Below are positions 1 through 10,587 of a DNA stretch of 64,000 nt, in pieces. Under the pieces are notes generated by a model. The model searched no databases. It was given only the letters and a program-made list of their open reading frames with translations, and was not told where the DNA came from. Both the position numbers and the translations under genes were made by a program. The first letter of the stretch is position 1. Every line of letters starts with the position of its first letter. Origin of the DNA: Paracyclopina nana (Eukaryota > Arthropoda > Copepoda > Cyclopoida > Cyclopettidae); NCBI GenBank assembly GCA_019096065.1, contig JAGUCH010000002.1, positions 16,876,501-16,940,500 on the forward strand, read 5' to 3'.

Positions 1-323
1 TACTAATGCGCGTTAGACAAGGGGAGATTTATCGAGAGGTAATTGGACCATAACCACCATATACTACTAGCTATGAATACCCAGGCACTACTTCTCTCTG
101 CCTCTCTCTCAAAAAGTTCCGTACTATTATGCATTTCCTTCCATTAGGAACAAATCACAACCACTTAGGCCAGATTATCCCATTATTGGAGAGAGTGAAA
201 CAAATGGAGGCATTGCGTGTCTGCACGCCAAACCTCAGTCGTAACTAATTTCGTCGGTCATGCACAGGCACTTTCCGATGGGACTTCTTTTTATTTCCAA
301 GTTTTACAATCATCTACGTACTA
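1..323. other. Intergenic, nothing recognised
   Basis: I see no reading frame with gene-like composition, no RNA gene and no clear repeat here. Confidence 0.5.
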
Positions 324-712
324 TAATAAGGCAAAGGCGTACAGTTGCTAGAGTCGCAGCGCCATCTAGCCCGGCAACTTGAGCAAGTACATTTGACATG
401 GCTGCGTTACATAGATGATCAAAAGTTGGCGATTGTTTCGCTTTGGGAGCGCTTGTGCCAAAAACTTTACTAATATGACATAATCTAGTATGTACGAAAT
501 TGCACCCTTTCAAGCCGTATCACCATATATGCGGAAAACGCAAATTTACTAGTTTTTCATTGTTGAAAGATGCTTTTTATAGCCTCTCCTCATTGATCAG
601 CCAATCAAATTGCCGCTCTTGTTCACATGACAAGTTTCACGCATGGCAGTTTCTCCAAAAATACTTGCTTGCAAAGCGCCATCTGTCGAAAAAGTTAGTA
701 CCTCCATAGTCT
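324..712 (+). mobile_element. MITE family B copy (CTCF-like motifs)
   Basis: About 390 bp, copy of a family also found at 2855, 4783, 13070, 24570 and (truncated) 25095. Better copies have inverted ends resembling TATAAGCCA..GGCGTAAA. GCGCCATCT occurs near both ends (about 359 and 676), inside a CTCF-like context. No coding capacity; short frames across it are chance. Confidence 0.75.
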
Positions 713-1621
713 CATACCAAGCTTAAATATGGAACACTAATAGGCTTGTTATTACAACTATGGTTGTAATGCAGTTGGCTGTCTTAAAATATTCTGCCAT
801 GACATTTATCGCATAAATAAATGTACCAGCCATCAATTCAGCTTAGAAAGCTTAGCCGAACTAATGGAATTTCTAATGTGAAGCAAATGGCAAAGGCAAG
901 CTAATTCAGTGTTTTTCAAAGATTTTATTTTGATCTACACCAAATTTTGAAAATTACGCAGAGTTTGCTTTTTTTTCTACTTTTGACCCAAAAATAACAT
1001 TGTCATAATTAATAGCTAGTCTGAAAATTTGCCCGTGAAAACGCGGCTCGGCTCTATTCACACAACGTGTTTTGAAAACCGATCACTACTTTTTGGGGCA
1101 GACATGAAATTTTGATACGCAAAGTTCAGGCATTTTATCGATGCTATTTCTCCATTTATGGATTTCTATATTGGAAAACATATTTGAAAGTGCAGGAATT
1201 CAAAGATTATTGATCTCTCTTTTTCGTTAGAATCAACGATCAAAACTTGAGTACTGGATCGAGGCTTTTAAATGTTGCACCTCATTTTTCACTTTTCAGC
1301 TGATTTCGCTGAAGCGAGAACAATCATGATTTGTGCTTGGAATTGTGAAAAACGGGCGTGTGATGATATTACTGAAATGATAAAGTGCAAGACTCGTTAA
1401 AGCCTTTTAATGTTTGCCGAAGAAAAAGCCTTTTCGGGCAAGTTTCCACAAGATCCAAGGTAAGCCCAATTTTGCCTACACCATGCATAAATATGAATTT
1501 CTTTGTATGTCCTAGAAGCAATCTTACAATGCTTACAATTCAACTTTAAATTATTCTGTTTGTATTGCAACTATGGAAATGTGAAAAATATTGTCTGACT
1601 AGGAAAATATGAAAATTCACA
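713..1621. other. AT-rich intergenic
   Basis: No gene, repeat unit or RNA recognised. The composition is AT-rich and all frames are broken. Confidence 0.45.
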
Positions 1622-2035
1622 TTTGTATCATAACAATAACATTCATGTAGGGCGATCCTAGCGGCCATTTAGGGCAACAGCTGGGATTGTCGGTTGACAC
1701 TGCTTGAGAAAACAACTGACTGAATTGCTGCGTTTTTTCGATTCAAGTCATCGTTCTAAATAAGAACCCTAACAAATTAGTGCAGTTCATGCTTATATCA
1801 TTTCATGACACGAAAACAATGTGGTTTTAAATCTTGAACATTCTTAATACCAAGATGACAGAGTTATGAAAGCTTAAGCAAAGTAAAAGTAACCATTTTT
1901 AAAACGTACTTTCTCTTAATTTAAATGTGGATCAACTCATTGAAATGAAGCTAGATTTTGAGCTCAACTCCCAAGTGTTTCTTCAATAATGTCGGTAGAT
2001 GGTATGTCTTTGTTATGATGCTGTTGTCTATGAAA
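1622..2035 (+). mobile_element. MITE family C copy
   Basis: About 410 bp. The left end contains ATCATAACAATAACAT and the right end the inverted form around TGTCTTTGTTATGAT. Hallmark internal segments are GGGCGATCCTAGCGGCC near the left end and CTCAACTCCCAAGTG near the right. Other copies lie at 13.0-14.2 kb, 23.2 kb and, inverted and interrupted, at 37.1-38.9 kb. It supplies the uninterrupted version of the site into which MITE B inserted at 13.07 kb. Confidence 0.7.
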
Positions 2036-2854
2036 TTAAAAACGGTTGCCTGTATCCTTAAAAGTGAGCCGTTTTTCAATGAGGCTTTGAGGGAGAGAGC
2101 TTTCCTTCGCAGAATTAGCTACGCTGTAAAATACAGACTATAGAGCTTGCAAGTGCTCAATTCTGTTTGCCAGCCAACTTAGATGTCGCCCATAAAAAGT
2201 AAGAAAGCCATTATCCTATTGCTCTCTGGTAGCAGTTGACAACAATGAAGGGGCTTTCTTTTTATAACTTCCGCTGCCGTCGTAGTTAAATTCCAAGTCT
2301 GGATAGAGAGGCAATCGGTGTGCCAATCGAGTTGTGAAATCGGATGATGTTCACACATGTTCATCTGCTTATTAGCAGATGTTATCAACTGCAACAAGAC
2401 TATTGGGTTACTGCCATGCTCATCACCATAATGATGATTTTATTGGAGCACTGCACTGCACTGGCAGCATCTCTTGATGAAGAAGAAGAAGAAGGGCTTG
2501 CATGCCAACAATAATACTTGATGGTTTCCCTCCCGCCATAGAGCAAGATAAATTGGCTTTATCCATTAGTGGTGGTGGTGGCTCTGAGACTAATTCGTGG
2601 ATTTTCACAGCGCCAGTCCCCAAAAAGTGGGCGATGGAGCGGAATTGCTTCTTTCAAGTCCCCCCTTACAACAGCCAGTTTCGAGCTACAGATTCCCATT
2701 AACAGTCTATGACAATCCTGATTTTGCACCACCCTCCTCCATCTCCAATCTCTCTCCCCCCTTTTCATAAACAATTTGGGAGTTTGTCTTGTCACACACT
2801 GGCGTGAAAAATGAGCGCTTTCTTTCAGCTCTGCGGTTTTTTATGAGCCAATGA
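2036..2854. other. Intergenic, no supported gene
   Basis: Short open frames overlap on both strands around 2423-2795. Neither shows a domain, a splice context or a start signal, so I do not call a gene. Confidence 0.4.
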
Positions 2855-3226
2855 TGATAAGCCAGTGGGGGGACACACTTTTTCGCTAGATGGCGCTTCT
2901 TGACCGAGCTCTTTTGGAGAAACTGCCATGCGTGAAACTTGTGGATTGGTTACAAGCGACAATTTGATTGGCTGATTCGCTGGATTAATTAGGTCTCGAC
3001 TGCGAAAAGTTGGGAAATAAGCGTGATTTGGATCATGTTTTAAAGGGTGCCACTTTTGTCTGTAGATTGCGGCATTATTATTGAAGTTTTTGAGTTAAGT
3101 GCTGCCAAAGCCAAACAATTGCCAATTTTTTATCGTTCATGTAACGCAGTCATGTCAAATGTACTCGCTCAAGTTGCCGGGCTAGATGGCGCTGCAAACC
3201 TAGCAACTATACGCACTTGGCTTATA
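2855..3226 (-). mobile_element. MITE family B copy, inverted
   Basis: Inverted copy relative to the one at 324, running from ATAAGCCAGTGG at the left to GGCTTATA at the right. It carries TAGATGGCGC at about 2887 and 3181. It is followed by an 80-bp flank that reappears inverted beside the copy at 4783. Confidence 0.75.
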
Positions 3227-3307
3227 GTGATGAACTAATCCGCTAGAGGGAGTTGTGATATGCTTTTGGCGGAAAAATCTAAATCATCTAGAGCATTGAT
3301 AAATCAA
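3227..3307. repeat. Inverted repeat arm (partner 4704-4782)
   Basis: About 80 bp, beginning GTGATGAACTAATCCGCTAG, repeated in inverse orientation immediately left of the MITE B copy at 4783. Together with the two MITE B copies this forms arms of roughly 450 bp around a 1.4-kb centre. Confidence 0.7.
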
Positions 3308-3900
3308 GAGGGCCACTCGCCTCTCAGCAACGCCAAGAATTAGCAACATTATGCCTTTAAATTATTTAGACACTAAATTAAAATTCAAGCCTGATTTTAT
3401 ACCTTGAAAGAATTGATTTAGCGCGCGCACGGTATAAACTTAAAGAAAGCTTAATGCAGCCGGTCAATCCTTGGCTTTCTTTGCGTTTGAATAGCCAAAT
3501 GGGCGCACTGATCCGTGATGATTTATGCTCAAGACATTTCCGATTCGTCAATAGCGGCACTAAAAGGGTTGCTGCATGCAGCTATAGCTCCATTTGTTCC
3601 GTCTCGTGAAAGGATTTTTAGCCCTTTAACCAGCATGAAGCTGAATATGGCCGCAGATTGAATGATGCAGTAGTCCATTTCGGGGTTGAATAGGTCCATA
3701 TTTTCAATGCTGGTTTTTTCTAAAATGCTCTCCTTTGATCGTTGCATACACGGTTGTGTGGAAAAGCTCTCGGCTATCAGCCACCCGTGACTAGTCAATA
3801 GCAGAGGAGGGTCTCGAATTTCTTGGACTACTTTTACATTATTGCTGATATTATCATTATAATGCCACCCTAAGCTGCTTACTAATACAGCTTCTACTAT
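3308..3900. other. Centre of inverted structure, no supported gene
   Basis: A 133-codon frame runs on the minus strand (3529-3930), but its beginning lies in the end of a MITE D copy and no domain is visible. I treat it as chance. Confidence 0.35.
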
Positions 3901-4302
3901 AGGGCGCTCCCATGTTGACTTGTTAGTCAAGTTAAGTTAGGAAGAAAGTTGAGCTTAGCTCAGCTCCGTTCTCAGATATTTATTTGGGTACGTCCTAACT
4001 TTGCTTAATTTTATGTATTACCTGCATGCTTGCCTAGTTAAGCTAAGTTGCGGAACTGAGCTTGACTACACTAAGTGTGCTTAGAAGCGTAGCAAGCAAA
4101 GCGAAGCTTGCTCTATTGAGAGTAGCTAAGTTAGCTCTTCAGCCGCTTATATCAAATATGCGTTGGTGCGTCAACAAAGCAGCCAACTTCACTTTGCTTA
4201 AACCAACTGAACTTGGCTCGAGCGAGCTGAACTCAACTCATCAAGCAAGGTTGCTGATTTGGCAAGGTAACTTGGCTACAAATTCGAAGATGGGATCGCC
4301 CT
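3901..4302 (+). mobile_element. MITE family D copy, 3-bp target duplication
   Basis: About 400 bp, from AGGGCGCTCCCAT to the inverted end GGGATCGCCCT. Directly flanked on both sides by TAT, read as a 3-bp target-site duplication. Related copies are at 39689, 40519 (inverted) and 42106. Interior rich in AAGTTAAGCTAGCT-type words; non-coding. Confidence 0.75.
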
Positions 4303-4703
4303 TATGTGTACTCCTCGTTCTGGCCAATATGTATATATATACATGTGACCACCGTGTATAATATAGGAATTATTATGATTATTGTTATTGCACACACCGA
4401 ACGATTTGGGTGAGTAATGGTATCGATGGCATTAATGTGGTCAGTCCTGCCAAGAAAAGGTTGGTTTGATTTATGAAAGTCCAAATTGTGCAGAGAGGGT
4501 CATGAGTGTCACGTGCCTTTCGCACATAAATTGCTTTTATTGTCCGACTTATTATTGCTATCATTTCCATGCCACAAAGTAGTATCTATTCAATGGCCAA
4601 GAGATTTAGTTATATTTTTTCAATTCTTCGCTAGATGGCGCCACTGTTGTAGAGGGGCGCAAAGTTACAATGGTAGCCATTTTGGCGTTTTTGAAAGGCG
4701 ATT
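4303..4703. other. Intergenic
   Basis: Contains a TATATATATAC run near 4331 and a stand-alone CTCF-like CGCTAGATGGCGCC at about 4630. No gene seen. Confidence 0.4.
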
Positions 4704-4782
4704 GATTTATCAATGCTCTAGATGATTTAGATTTTTCCACCAAAAGCAAGTCACAACTCCCTCTAGCGGATTTGTTCATCAC
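4704..4782. repeat. Inverted repeat arm (partner 3227-3307)
   Basis: Reverse-complement counterpart of 3227-3307, ending ATTTGTTCATCAC just before the MITE B copy at 4783. Confidence 0.7.
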
Positions 4783-5161
4783 TATAAGCCAAATGCGTTT
4801 AGTTGCTAGATTCGCAGCGCCATCTATGCCGGCAACTTGAGCTATTACATTTGTCATGGCTGTGCTACTTTAATGATAAAAAATTGGCCATCGTTCAGCT
4901 TTTTGGGTCACTTGTGCCAAAAAAACCTCATCGATATTATGCCATATTCTAAATGGAATCCGAATGGCAATGAAATGCAACTTGCGCTAATTATCAAGCT
5001 TTTCTTTGCCGAAACCAAATTTTTCTTGCCTGTCCCCGCAGATCAACCAATCAAATTGTCACTCGTAATCAAGTGACAATTTTCACGCATGGCAGTTTCC
5101 CCAAGAGATTTCGGTCAAAAAGCGCCATCTTACGAAAAAGTTGCTCCCTCCACTGGCTTAT
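4783..5161 (+). mobile_element. MITE family B copy
   Basis: Plus-oriented copy from TATAAGCCAAATGCG to CCACTGGCTTA, with GCGCCATCT near both ends (about 4818 and 5122). It ends about 80 bp beyond the stop codon of the minus-strand Gasp-like gene and 48 bp past its polyadenylation signal, so it may overlap the end of that transcript. Confidence 0.75.
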
Positions 5162-5208
5162 TCAGAGCCATGAAAGTCAGTATAAAGAAGTAGGCTAGGA
5201 AATATTCT

Positions 5209-5214
5209 TTTATT
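5209..5214 (-). terminator. Polyadenylation signal of the Gasp-like gene
   Basis: TTTATT on the plus strand reads AATAAA on the minus strand, 28 bp beyond the stop codon at 5242. Confidence 0.5.
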
Positions 5215-5241
5215 GCTATCATTCGGCAAAAACGAACGTGT

Positions 5242-6782
5242 TTACTCTTCTGGGCAAGAACAATCGCTTCTGCAGGATTGAGGGCAGGCGGAGTTGGAAA
5301 GGCACTCGTACCAACATTTGCTGAAAAGCAGAGAAAAAAGTGGTGAGAAAGCGGAATTTTCAGCGAGGAAGGTTGCGCGAGTGATCGGAGCAATTGTTGC
5401 GCTAAATAAAGATTTACCAATCTTCGGGTCCTTCCTCGGGCAGCGAGCATTTGCCAGTGATGTGGTCATACACTTGGCCCTTCATGCAGCCGAGCTCTTT
5501 GATGTCTTTGCCGAAATAGCAGGTGAGAAACTTCTGACACGAAGAAGGATGGGGAAAGCTGGGATGAGCCAATTTCTGGCCATGTGGTCCTAGCACATCT
5601 TCTTCCGGACAAAAGAATCCATCAATGTCCTCTAAAAAAAGGAATAAATGAACATCATTAATTGATTTTTGGAAGGATTTTTCTCCTCACTCTTTTCTTC
5701 CTTGGCTTCGCATTGCTTGGCATAGACAGAAGCCTGCTCCGGCCTCACACAAGTTCCTTGGGCCTCGTCGAAAATGAGAGTTGTTGCACACGGAAGCTCA
5801 TGTGGCTTGCCATAAACGCAGTTGTAGAACCTGAAAATGCACATTTTGCACGTATGTGGATCCCAACATGTGGTACATATACCTCATACCCCAAAATAAC
5901 CCTCAACGAAACTTGTACGTCTCATCAACATCGAATGTATGTCGTCATGTTACATTAACTGCCTTGACGCTAAGTAAATTCTAAAGGACCGTTTTGCTGT
6001 TTCACCTATGATTTCTCTTCATAGGTGGTTAGGCAATTAATGTTACCTAACAACATAAACTCAACATGGGTAAAACAAAGGAGTGCCAACACACAACAAG
6101 AATGCTCCGAAAACTTGGGCGAATTCTGGTTGGGTGCAGTCAGCATATACACATGTATACTGCACTGAACTTTCGATTTGCCGTCAATGATTTAAGGCAA
6201 TGTTAAAAAACGACATGAACTCAACATGGGTAAAACGAAGGAGTGCGAACATGTAACAATTACATTCAGGAAACTTGGGCAAATTCCTGGTTGGGACGTA
6301 TATGGCTAGCTTACTTGTCACACACTGCAGGATCCTCGTGATTGAAGAACCCATTGGCCCTGTAGCACAGTGGATCGATGTCTTTTTCGGGCTCCTCTGA
6401 AAAAGTGCCATGGATTAAAGTAGGTCATTTGAAGCACGGCACCGTACCACAAAATAATTCAACTTACGGACATATTCCCGAGTGCCACACTCCACGTTGA
6501 AGGGATAGTCGCACTTTTCCAAGTTGGGGTTGCCGTCCTCGAAAAGGAGGCCGTCCGGGCAGAGCTTGGCCTCGGGGACTCCATCGACGCACTCGTAGTA
6601 CAAATCGCATTGTTCCGGATCGGCAAAGTAGCCATTCCTCTCCGGGCATTTGAAGGGCGCTAGCTCAAATTACATGAACTCATTACTGCCACACTAGATG
6701 AGGCAATCAGTAACTTACGCGCGTCCTGGGCCCTAGTGACGAAGGCCAATGCAATGGGCAGAAGGAGAACACGCATCCTCAT
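5242..6782 (-). CDS. Secreted chitin-binding protein, Gasp/obstructor (CPAP3) type, six exons
   Basis: Exons by splice signals and frame: 6719-6782, 6468-6659, 6315-6396, 5691-5830, 5418-5631, 5242-5320, joining to 256 codons plus stop. The start MRMRVLLLPIALAFVTRAQ is a signal peptide. Three CBM14 (peritrophin-A) domains follow, at roughly residues 22-85, 95-155 and 165-232, each with the six-cysteine spacing and aromatic YxC core. Three such domains after a signal peptide is the CPAP3 layout of Gasp/obstructor proteins, which bind chitin in cuticle and tracheal lining. The tail is odd: after the last domain cysteine it adds six more cysteines in about 22 residues. It lies head to head with a paralogue at 8021; both share a 192-bp second exon, a phase-1 first intron and a phase-2 last intron. 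Intron 3 holds MITE A copies. Exact orthologue unresolved. Confidence 0.9.
5880..6295 (+). mobile_element. MITE family A copies in intron 3 of the Gasp-like gene
   Basis: Two adjoining partial copies, ending in CTGGTTGGG at 6134 and 6295. They share AACTGCCTTGACGC, AGGTGGTTAGGCAATTAATG and ACTCAACATGGGTAAAAC with the other family A copies in the window. They fill most of the intron between 5831 and 6314. Confidence 0.7.
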
Positions 6783-6888
6783 GTCCGATCAGTAACTGAT
6801 AAGCTGAAGCAGGTCCAAAAGTTGCACACAGAGTGGATATCGAGAAGCTGCGAGTAGTAAACTTTCACCTTTAGCCCAAAAAGCTGCC

Positions 6889-6904
6889 CTGGATTTCTAT
6901 ACTG
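6889..6904 (-). promoter_or_regulatory. Possible TATA element of the Gasp-like gene
   Basis: The minus strand reads CCAGTATAGAAATCC about 110 bp upstream of the start codon. A start site 25-30 bp downstream would leave a short leader. It is a weak match, judged by position only. Confidence 0.25.
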
Positions 6905-7103
6905 GCCGCGGCCTGGACCAGAAGGGCCAGCCTTGCTGCATTGCACGTACCCGAACGAGAATTTCTCTATTGAAGATACATTTAGGATATGCCAAGGTCA
7001 ATCATCAGCTGGGGGGCTTGCAAAAGATCCAGTTGACCCAAGGCTACCACCTCGCATAATTCAAATGTCTACTCGCATATATATACATATATACACATAC
7101 ATA

Positions 7104-7757
7104 GACCAGAAACTCTGAGCCCTCGTACTCCAAAATAGCCATCAGTGAAACTTGTTTGCTTTATCAACATAGAATTTATGTCATTATGCGACATTACCTG
7201 CCTTGACGCTTAAGTTAAATCTTAAACACCATTTTGACGTTTCACCTGTGATTTCTTTTCATAGGTGGTAAGGCAGTTAATGCTACAAAATGAAATTGGC
7301 ATTAACTGCCTTGACGCCCATGCTAAATTTGAAAACACCAATTTTTCATAGTGTCGCCATCATTTTTGTTATGCAGGTGGTACAGAAGTAAATGTTGCAT
7401 GACAACTTAAATTCAACATGGGTAAAACATAGGAATGCTAACGCATTACAATAGCTTTCAGAAAACTTGGGAAAATTTCTGGTTGGGCCAACCAGAAATT
7501 CTAAGCCCTCATAATTCGAAATAGCCCTCAGTGAAACTTGAACATTTTATCAAAATGTATGTAGTTATCTAACATTCACTTCCTTGACGCCTAAGCTAAA
7601 TTGAAAACTCCATTTTGCCCTTTCGCATTTGGTTTTTTTGACACAAGTGGGAAGGCAGCTAATGTTACATCACGACATAAACTCAACATGGGTAAAACGA
7701 AGGAGTGCCCACACATTACAATTACGCTCAGAAAACTTGGGAAAATGTCTGGTTGGG
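7104..7757 (+). mobile_element. Two abutting MITE family A copies between the Gasp pair
   Basis: Copies at 7104-7487 and 7488-7757 meet end to end at CTGGTTGGGCCAACCAG with nothing between. Each has CCAACCAGAAA-type ends, an arm carrying AACTGCCTTGACGC and an arm carrying GGCAGTTAATG. The second ends 46 bp before a TATAAAT box upstream of the plus-strand Gasp gene. Confidence 0.75.
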
Positions 7758-7803
7758 ACGTGACCTCGCCCGGGGTCTTACGTAGTATAATTGAGCATAT
7801 GTG

Positions 7804-7811
7804 CTATAAAT
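7804..7811 (+). promoter_or_regulatory. Candidate TATA box of the plus-strand Gasp gene
   Basis: CTATAAAT lies 210 bp upstream of the start codon, shortly after the MITE A pair and just before an alternating GC/CA run at 7830-7850. Called on motif and position only. Confidence 0.3.
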
Positions 7812-8020
7812 GGTCCTTTAAAGGACCATGCGCGCGCACGCGCGCGCCGCTCGCTTTTGCAGTTGTATATACACACTCTGAAAATTGGGAAAGAGCATGG
7901 GAGAAAACGCATCCAGGTCGAAATAATCCCGCGCTCAGCTCTAAGGACATCCCCCCCGATTGGAAACCCCATCTCTCGCGTCAGTAGCTCCAAGAACCTG
8001 ATACATATAGCATATACACC

Positions 8021-10120
8021 ATGCGACCCGTTCTCCTACTCGCTTTGGCCTTCACGGCCGTCTCAGGTATGTGAAAGATATGCCCAATTTAATCAGTTAT
8101 TCCCACACTTCTACCCTCAGCCCAATTCAATTGCCCGAAGAAGGATGGCACCTTTGAAGATCCGCGCCAGTGCGATAAATACTACGAATGCTACGATGGC
8201 ATTCCGGAAGAAAGGCTCTGTCCGGATGGCCTTGTTTTCGACCCTTTCAGCAACAAACGCGAGCCCTGTGACCATTACTTCAACGTCGATTGTGGAGATC
8301 GTCTTGAGCTTCGTAAGTTGCCATAATTCAGATTTAATGCAAAAAACCCAATAAAATAGCTGGAATTAGACAGGCCTGAATTTTTGGGGAGAATAAATAG
8401 GGAACTTTACGCAAAAGCTTTGCCTCGCTCCGCTCAAATTATGTAATAGCCTATGAGGAAATTTTCCATGATTGGGCAATAATCGTGCGGGCTGCTTCGT
8501 CACGACGCGTATATTTAACGTTCACATCCCAACCAGAAATTTTCCCAAGTTTTCTGAACGTAATTGTGATGCGTTGGCACTCCTTCGTTTTACCCAAATT
8601 GAGTTTATGTTGTGATGCAACATTGACTGCCTTACCACCGATGAAAGAAAAATCAAAGGCGAAGCTGAGAATTGGTGTTTTCAGTTATACTGTTACATAA
8701 CGATCCGTGCCACATAGAGTTATGTAGCTATGTGACATTAACCACCTATGAAAGAAAAACCAATGGCGAAACTGCTTACATAGTGTTTTCGATTTAACTT
8801 ACGCTGCAAGGCAGTTAGTGTTACATTACGACATTGATTCGATGTTGATGAAGCGTACAAGTTTCACTGAGGGTTGTTTCGGGGCATGAGGGCTCAGAAT
8901 GTCTGGTTGGGATGCAGTCAGGATGTGTATTTATAGTGCAATGAACTTTCGTGTTAAGAAATAAAGACGGTGAGAGAGAGAGAGAGTTGGTTGCTAACTG
9001 TTCTATTTTCTCCTTTGACGCGTTCAGAGACCCCTAAGGGCCCCAATGACCTGTGCCCCAGGTTGAACGGCTTCTATGCCCACCCCGACCCCTCGACATG
9101 CAACATTTTCTACGCCTGCGTCGAAGGCGTGGCCGAGGAGTACACCTGCTCCCCTGGCCTCTGGTTCGACGAATACAGGGGAGTCTGCAACTGGCCCGGA
9201 GAAACCGAGAGGTCCAGCTGCAGCGCGGGTAATTAAGCTAATTACACTCTTAATTGCAATAATGACCATTCACTGTAATGGCAGAGAGGGAAGCCCACGA
9301 GAGCGGATTCAAGTGCCCTGAAGTGAGCAACAAGGATGCCTTTGGCATCTCCGATCCTCATCCCAAGTACGCGGATCCCTCCGATTGTGCCAAGTTCTAC
9401 ATTTGCCTCAATGGAGTCACTCCACGTGAGCAAGGCTGCGAGCTCGGCCTTGTCTACAATGAGAACACACAATCTTGCGATTCCCCCAAGAACGTGGCCG
9501 AGTGGTAAGCCTTCATTCCCGACCAGAAATTTTCTGAAAGTCACTGTGTAACTTTGGTTTCACCCTTATGGAGTTTTTTTTTGTTTTGCAACATTTACTG
9601 CCTTACCAACTATGCACAAAAATCAAAGTCGAAACTGCAAATTGGTGTATTCGATTATGCTTCTGCGTCAAAGAAGTTAATGATACATAACGACATAAAC
9701 TCTATATCATAAAATGTAAGAGTTTTACTAAGGGTTATATCATCGCTCAGAATTTTCCCAAGTTTTTTTAACGTAATTGTAATGTGCTAGCTCTCCTTTG
9801 TTTTACACATGTTGAGTTTATGTCGCTATTTAACATTAACTGCTTAACCACCTCTGTACTTAAAATCAAAGGCGAAACTGCGATTTGGTGTTTTCGATTA
9901 TACTTAAGCGTCAAAGCAGTTAATGTTACATAACGACATAAACTCAATGTGGATAAAACGTACAAGTTTCACTGATTGTTATTTTGGCGCATGACGGCTC
10001 AGAATTTCTGGTGGGGCATTGTTACACAATTCATTAAAGCTACATAACAATTCTATTATTTGCAGCAAGGACTACTACGCTTTCCTGGAGGAGGAAGAGG
10101 GCAAAAAGCTGGAAAACTAG
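8021..10120 (+). CDS. Gasp: Gasp/obstructor chitin-binding protein, five exons
   Basis: Exons: 8021-8066, 8121-8312, 9028-9228, 9285-9504, 10066-10120, giving 237 residues. The start MRPVLLLALAFTAVSAQ is a signal peptide. Three CBM14 domains follow, one per middle exon: CPKKDGTFEDPRQCDKYYEC, then LCPRLNGFYAHPDPSTCNIF, then a third with CPEV..YADPSDCAKFYIC. The last ends in a CKDYYAFLEEEEGKKLEN-type tail, close in length and order to insect Gasp (about 250 residues), a secreted cuticle and tracheal chitin-matrix protein. The start is the first ATG and opens the signal peptide. Introns 2 and 4 are largely MITE A sequence, in intron 4 beginning 12 bp after the donor. The symbol is by overall likeness; a related obstructor paralogue is the alternative. 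Confidence 0.92.
8528..8911 (-). mobile_element. Full MITE family A copy in intron 2 of Gasp
   Basis: 384 bp, the clearest full copy. It begins CCCAACCAGAAATTTTCCCA and ends TCTGGTTGGG, so the termini are inverted. Inner arms around GGCAGT..AATG are also inverted, making it a foldback-type MITE without coding capacity. Confidence 0.8.
9517..10016. mobile_element. MITE family A, two merged partial copies in intron 4 of Gasp
   Basis: Begins CCCGACCAGAAATTTT and ends AATTTCTGGTGGGG. Two rounds of the internal segments CTTTGTTTTACACATGTTG and GGCGAAACTG are present, so copies have inserted into or recombined with each other. Confidence 0.65.
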
Positions 10121-10587
10121 TTCTCGTGCCATTTTCTAGCTGGCCAAACATGAAGCATATCAAAATATCCATATAATCCATGTGTGTGTAAAACTCCTTC
10201 TAGTACATAAACATATACAATTTCAATGTCTATTTCTTGTTGCTCGCGCATTGCATGTGGTGCATGCAGTCATGTAGTGCATTATTTCAGCAAAAATCGA
10301 TGCATTGTAGGTTTAGAAAGCAACCTCGTGGTCTTGGTGGAGCCGCCCTAGCTGCCATGCAGCTGGCCTTCACAACCTCGAAGGACAGCTGAAGCAGCTA
10401 GCAGCCTTCTTCATCCAGAGAGGGCACCATTAAATGTGTACATCGTCCCGAATGGCCTCACTCTCTTCAATGGCGAGGATGCCACCAAAGCCTCCAAACA
10501 TAGCATAAAAGTGTTGACACTCGACAAACACAATAATAAGCGATAAGAGAAAGCCCATCATCATTCAACACTCAATTCTACCAAAGC

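Noticed and set aside
2423-2795. Overlapping frames on both strands
   Set aside because: Mutually overlapping, no start or splice context, no recognisable motif.
3529-3930. 133-codon minus-strand frame
   Set aside because: Begins in a MITE D end, shows no domain, and similar frames start in other MITE D ends.
10429-10500. Minus-strand 23-codon frame MFGGFGGILAIEESEAIRDD..
   Set aside because: Complete with ATG and stop but too short to judge; probably chance in the promoter region of the serine-rich gene.
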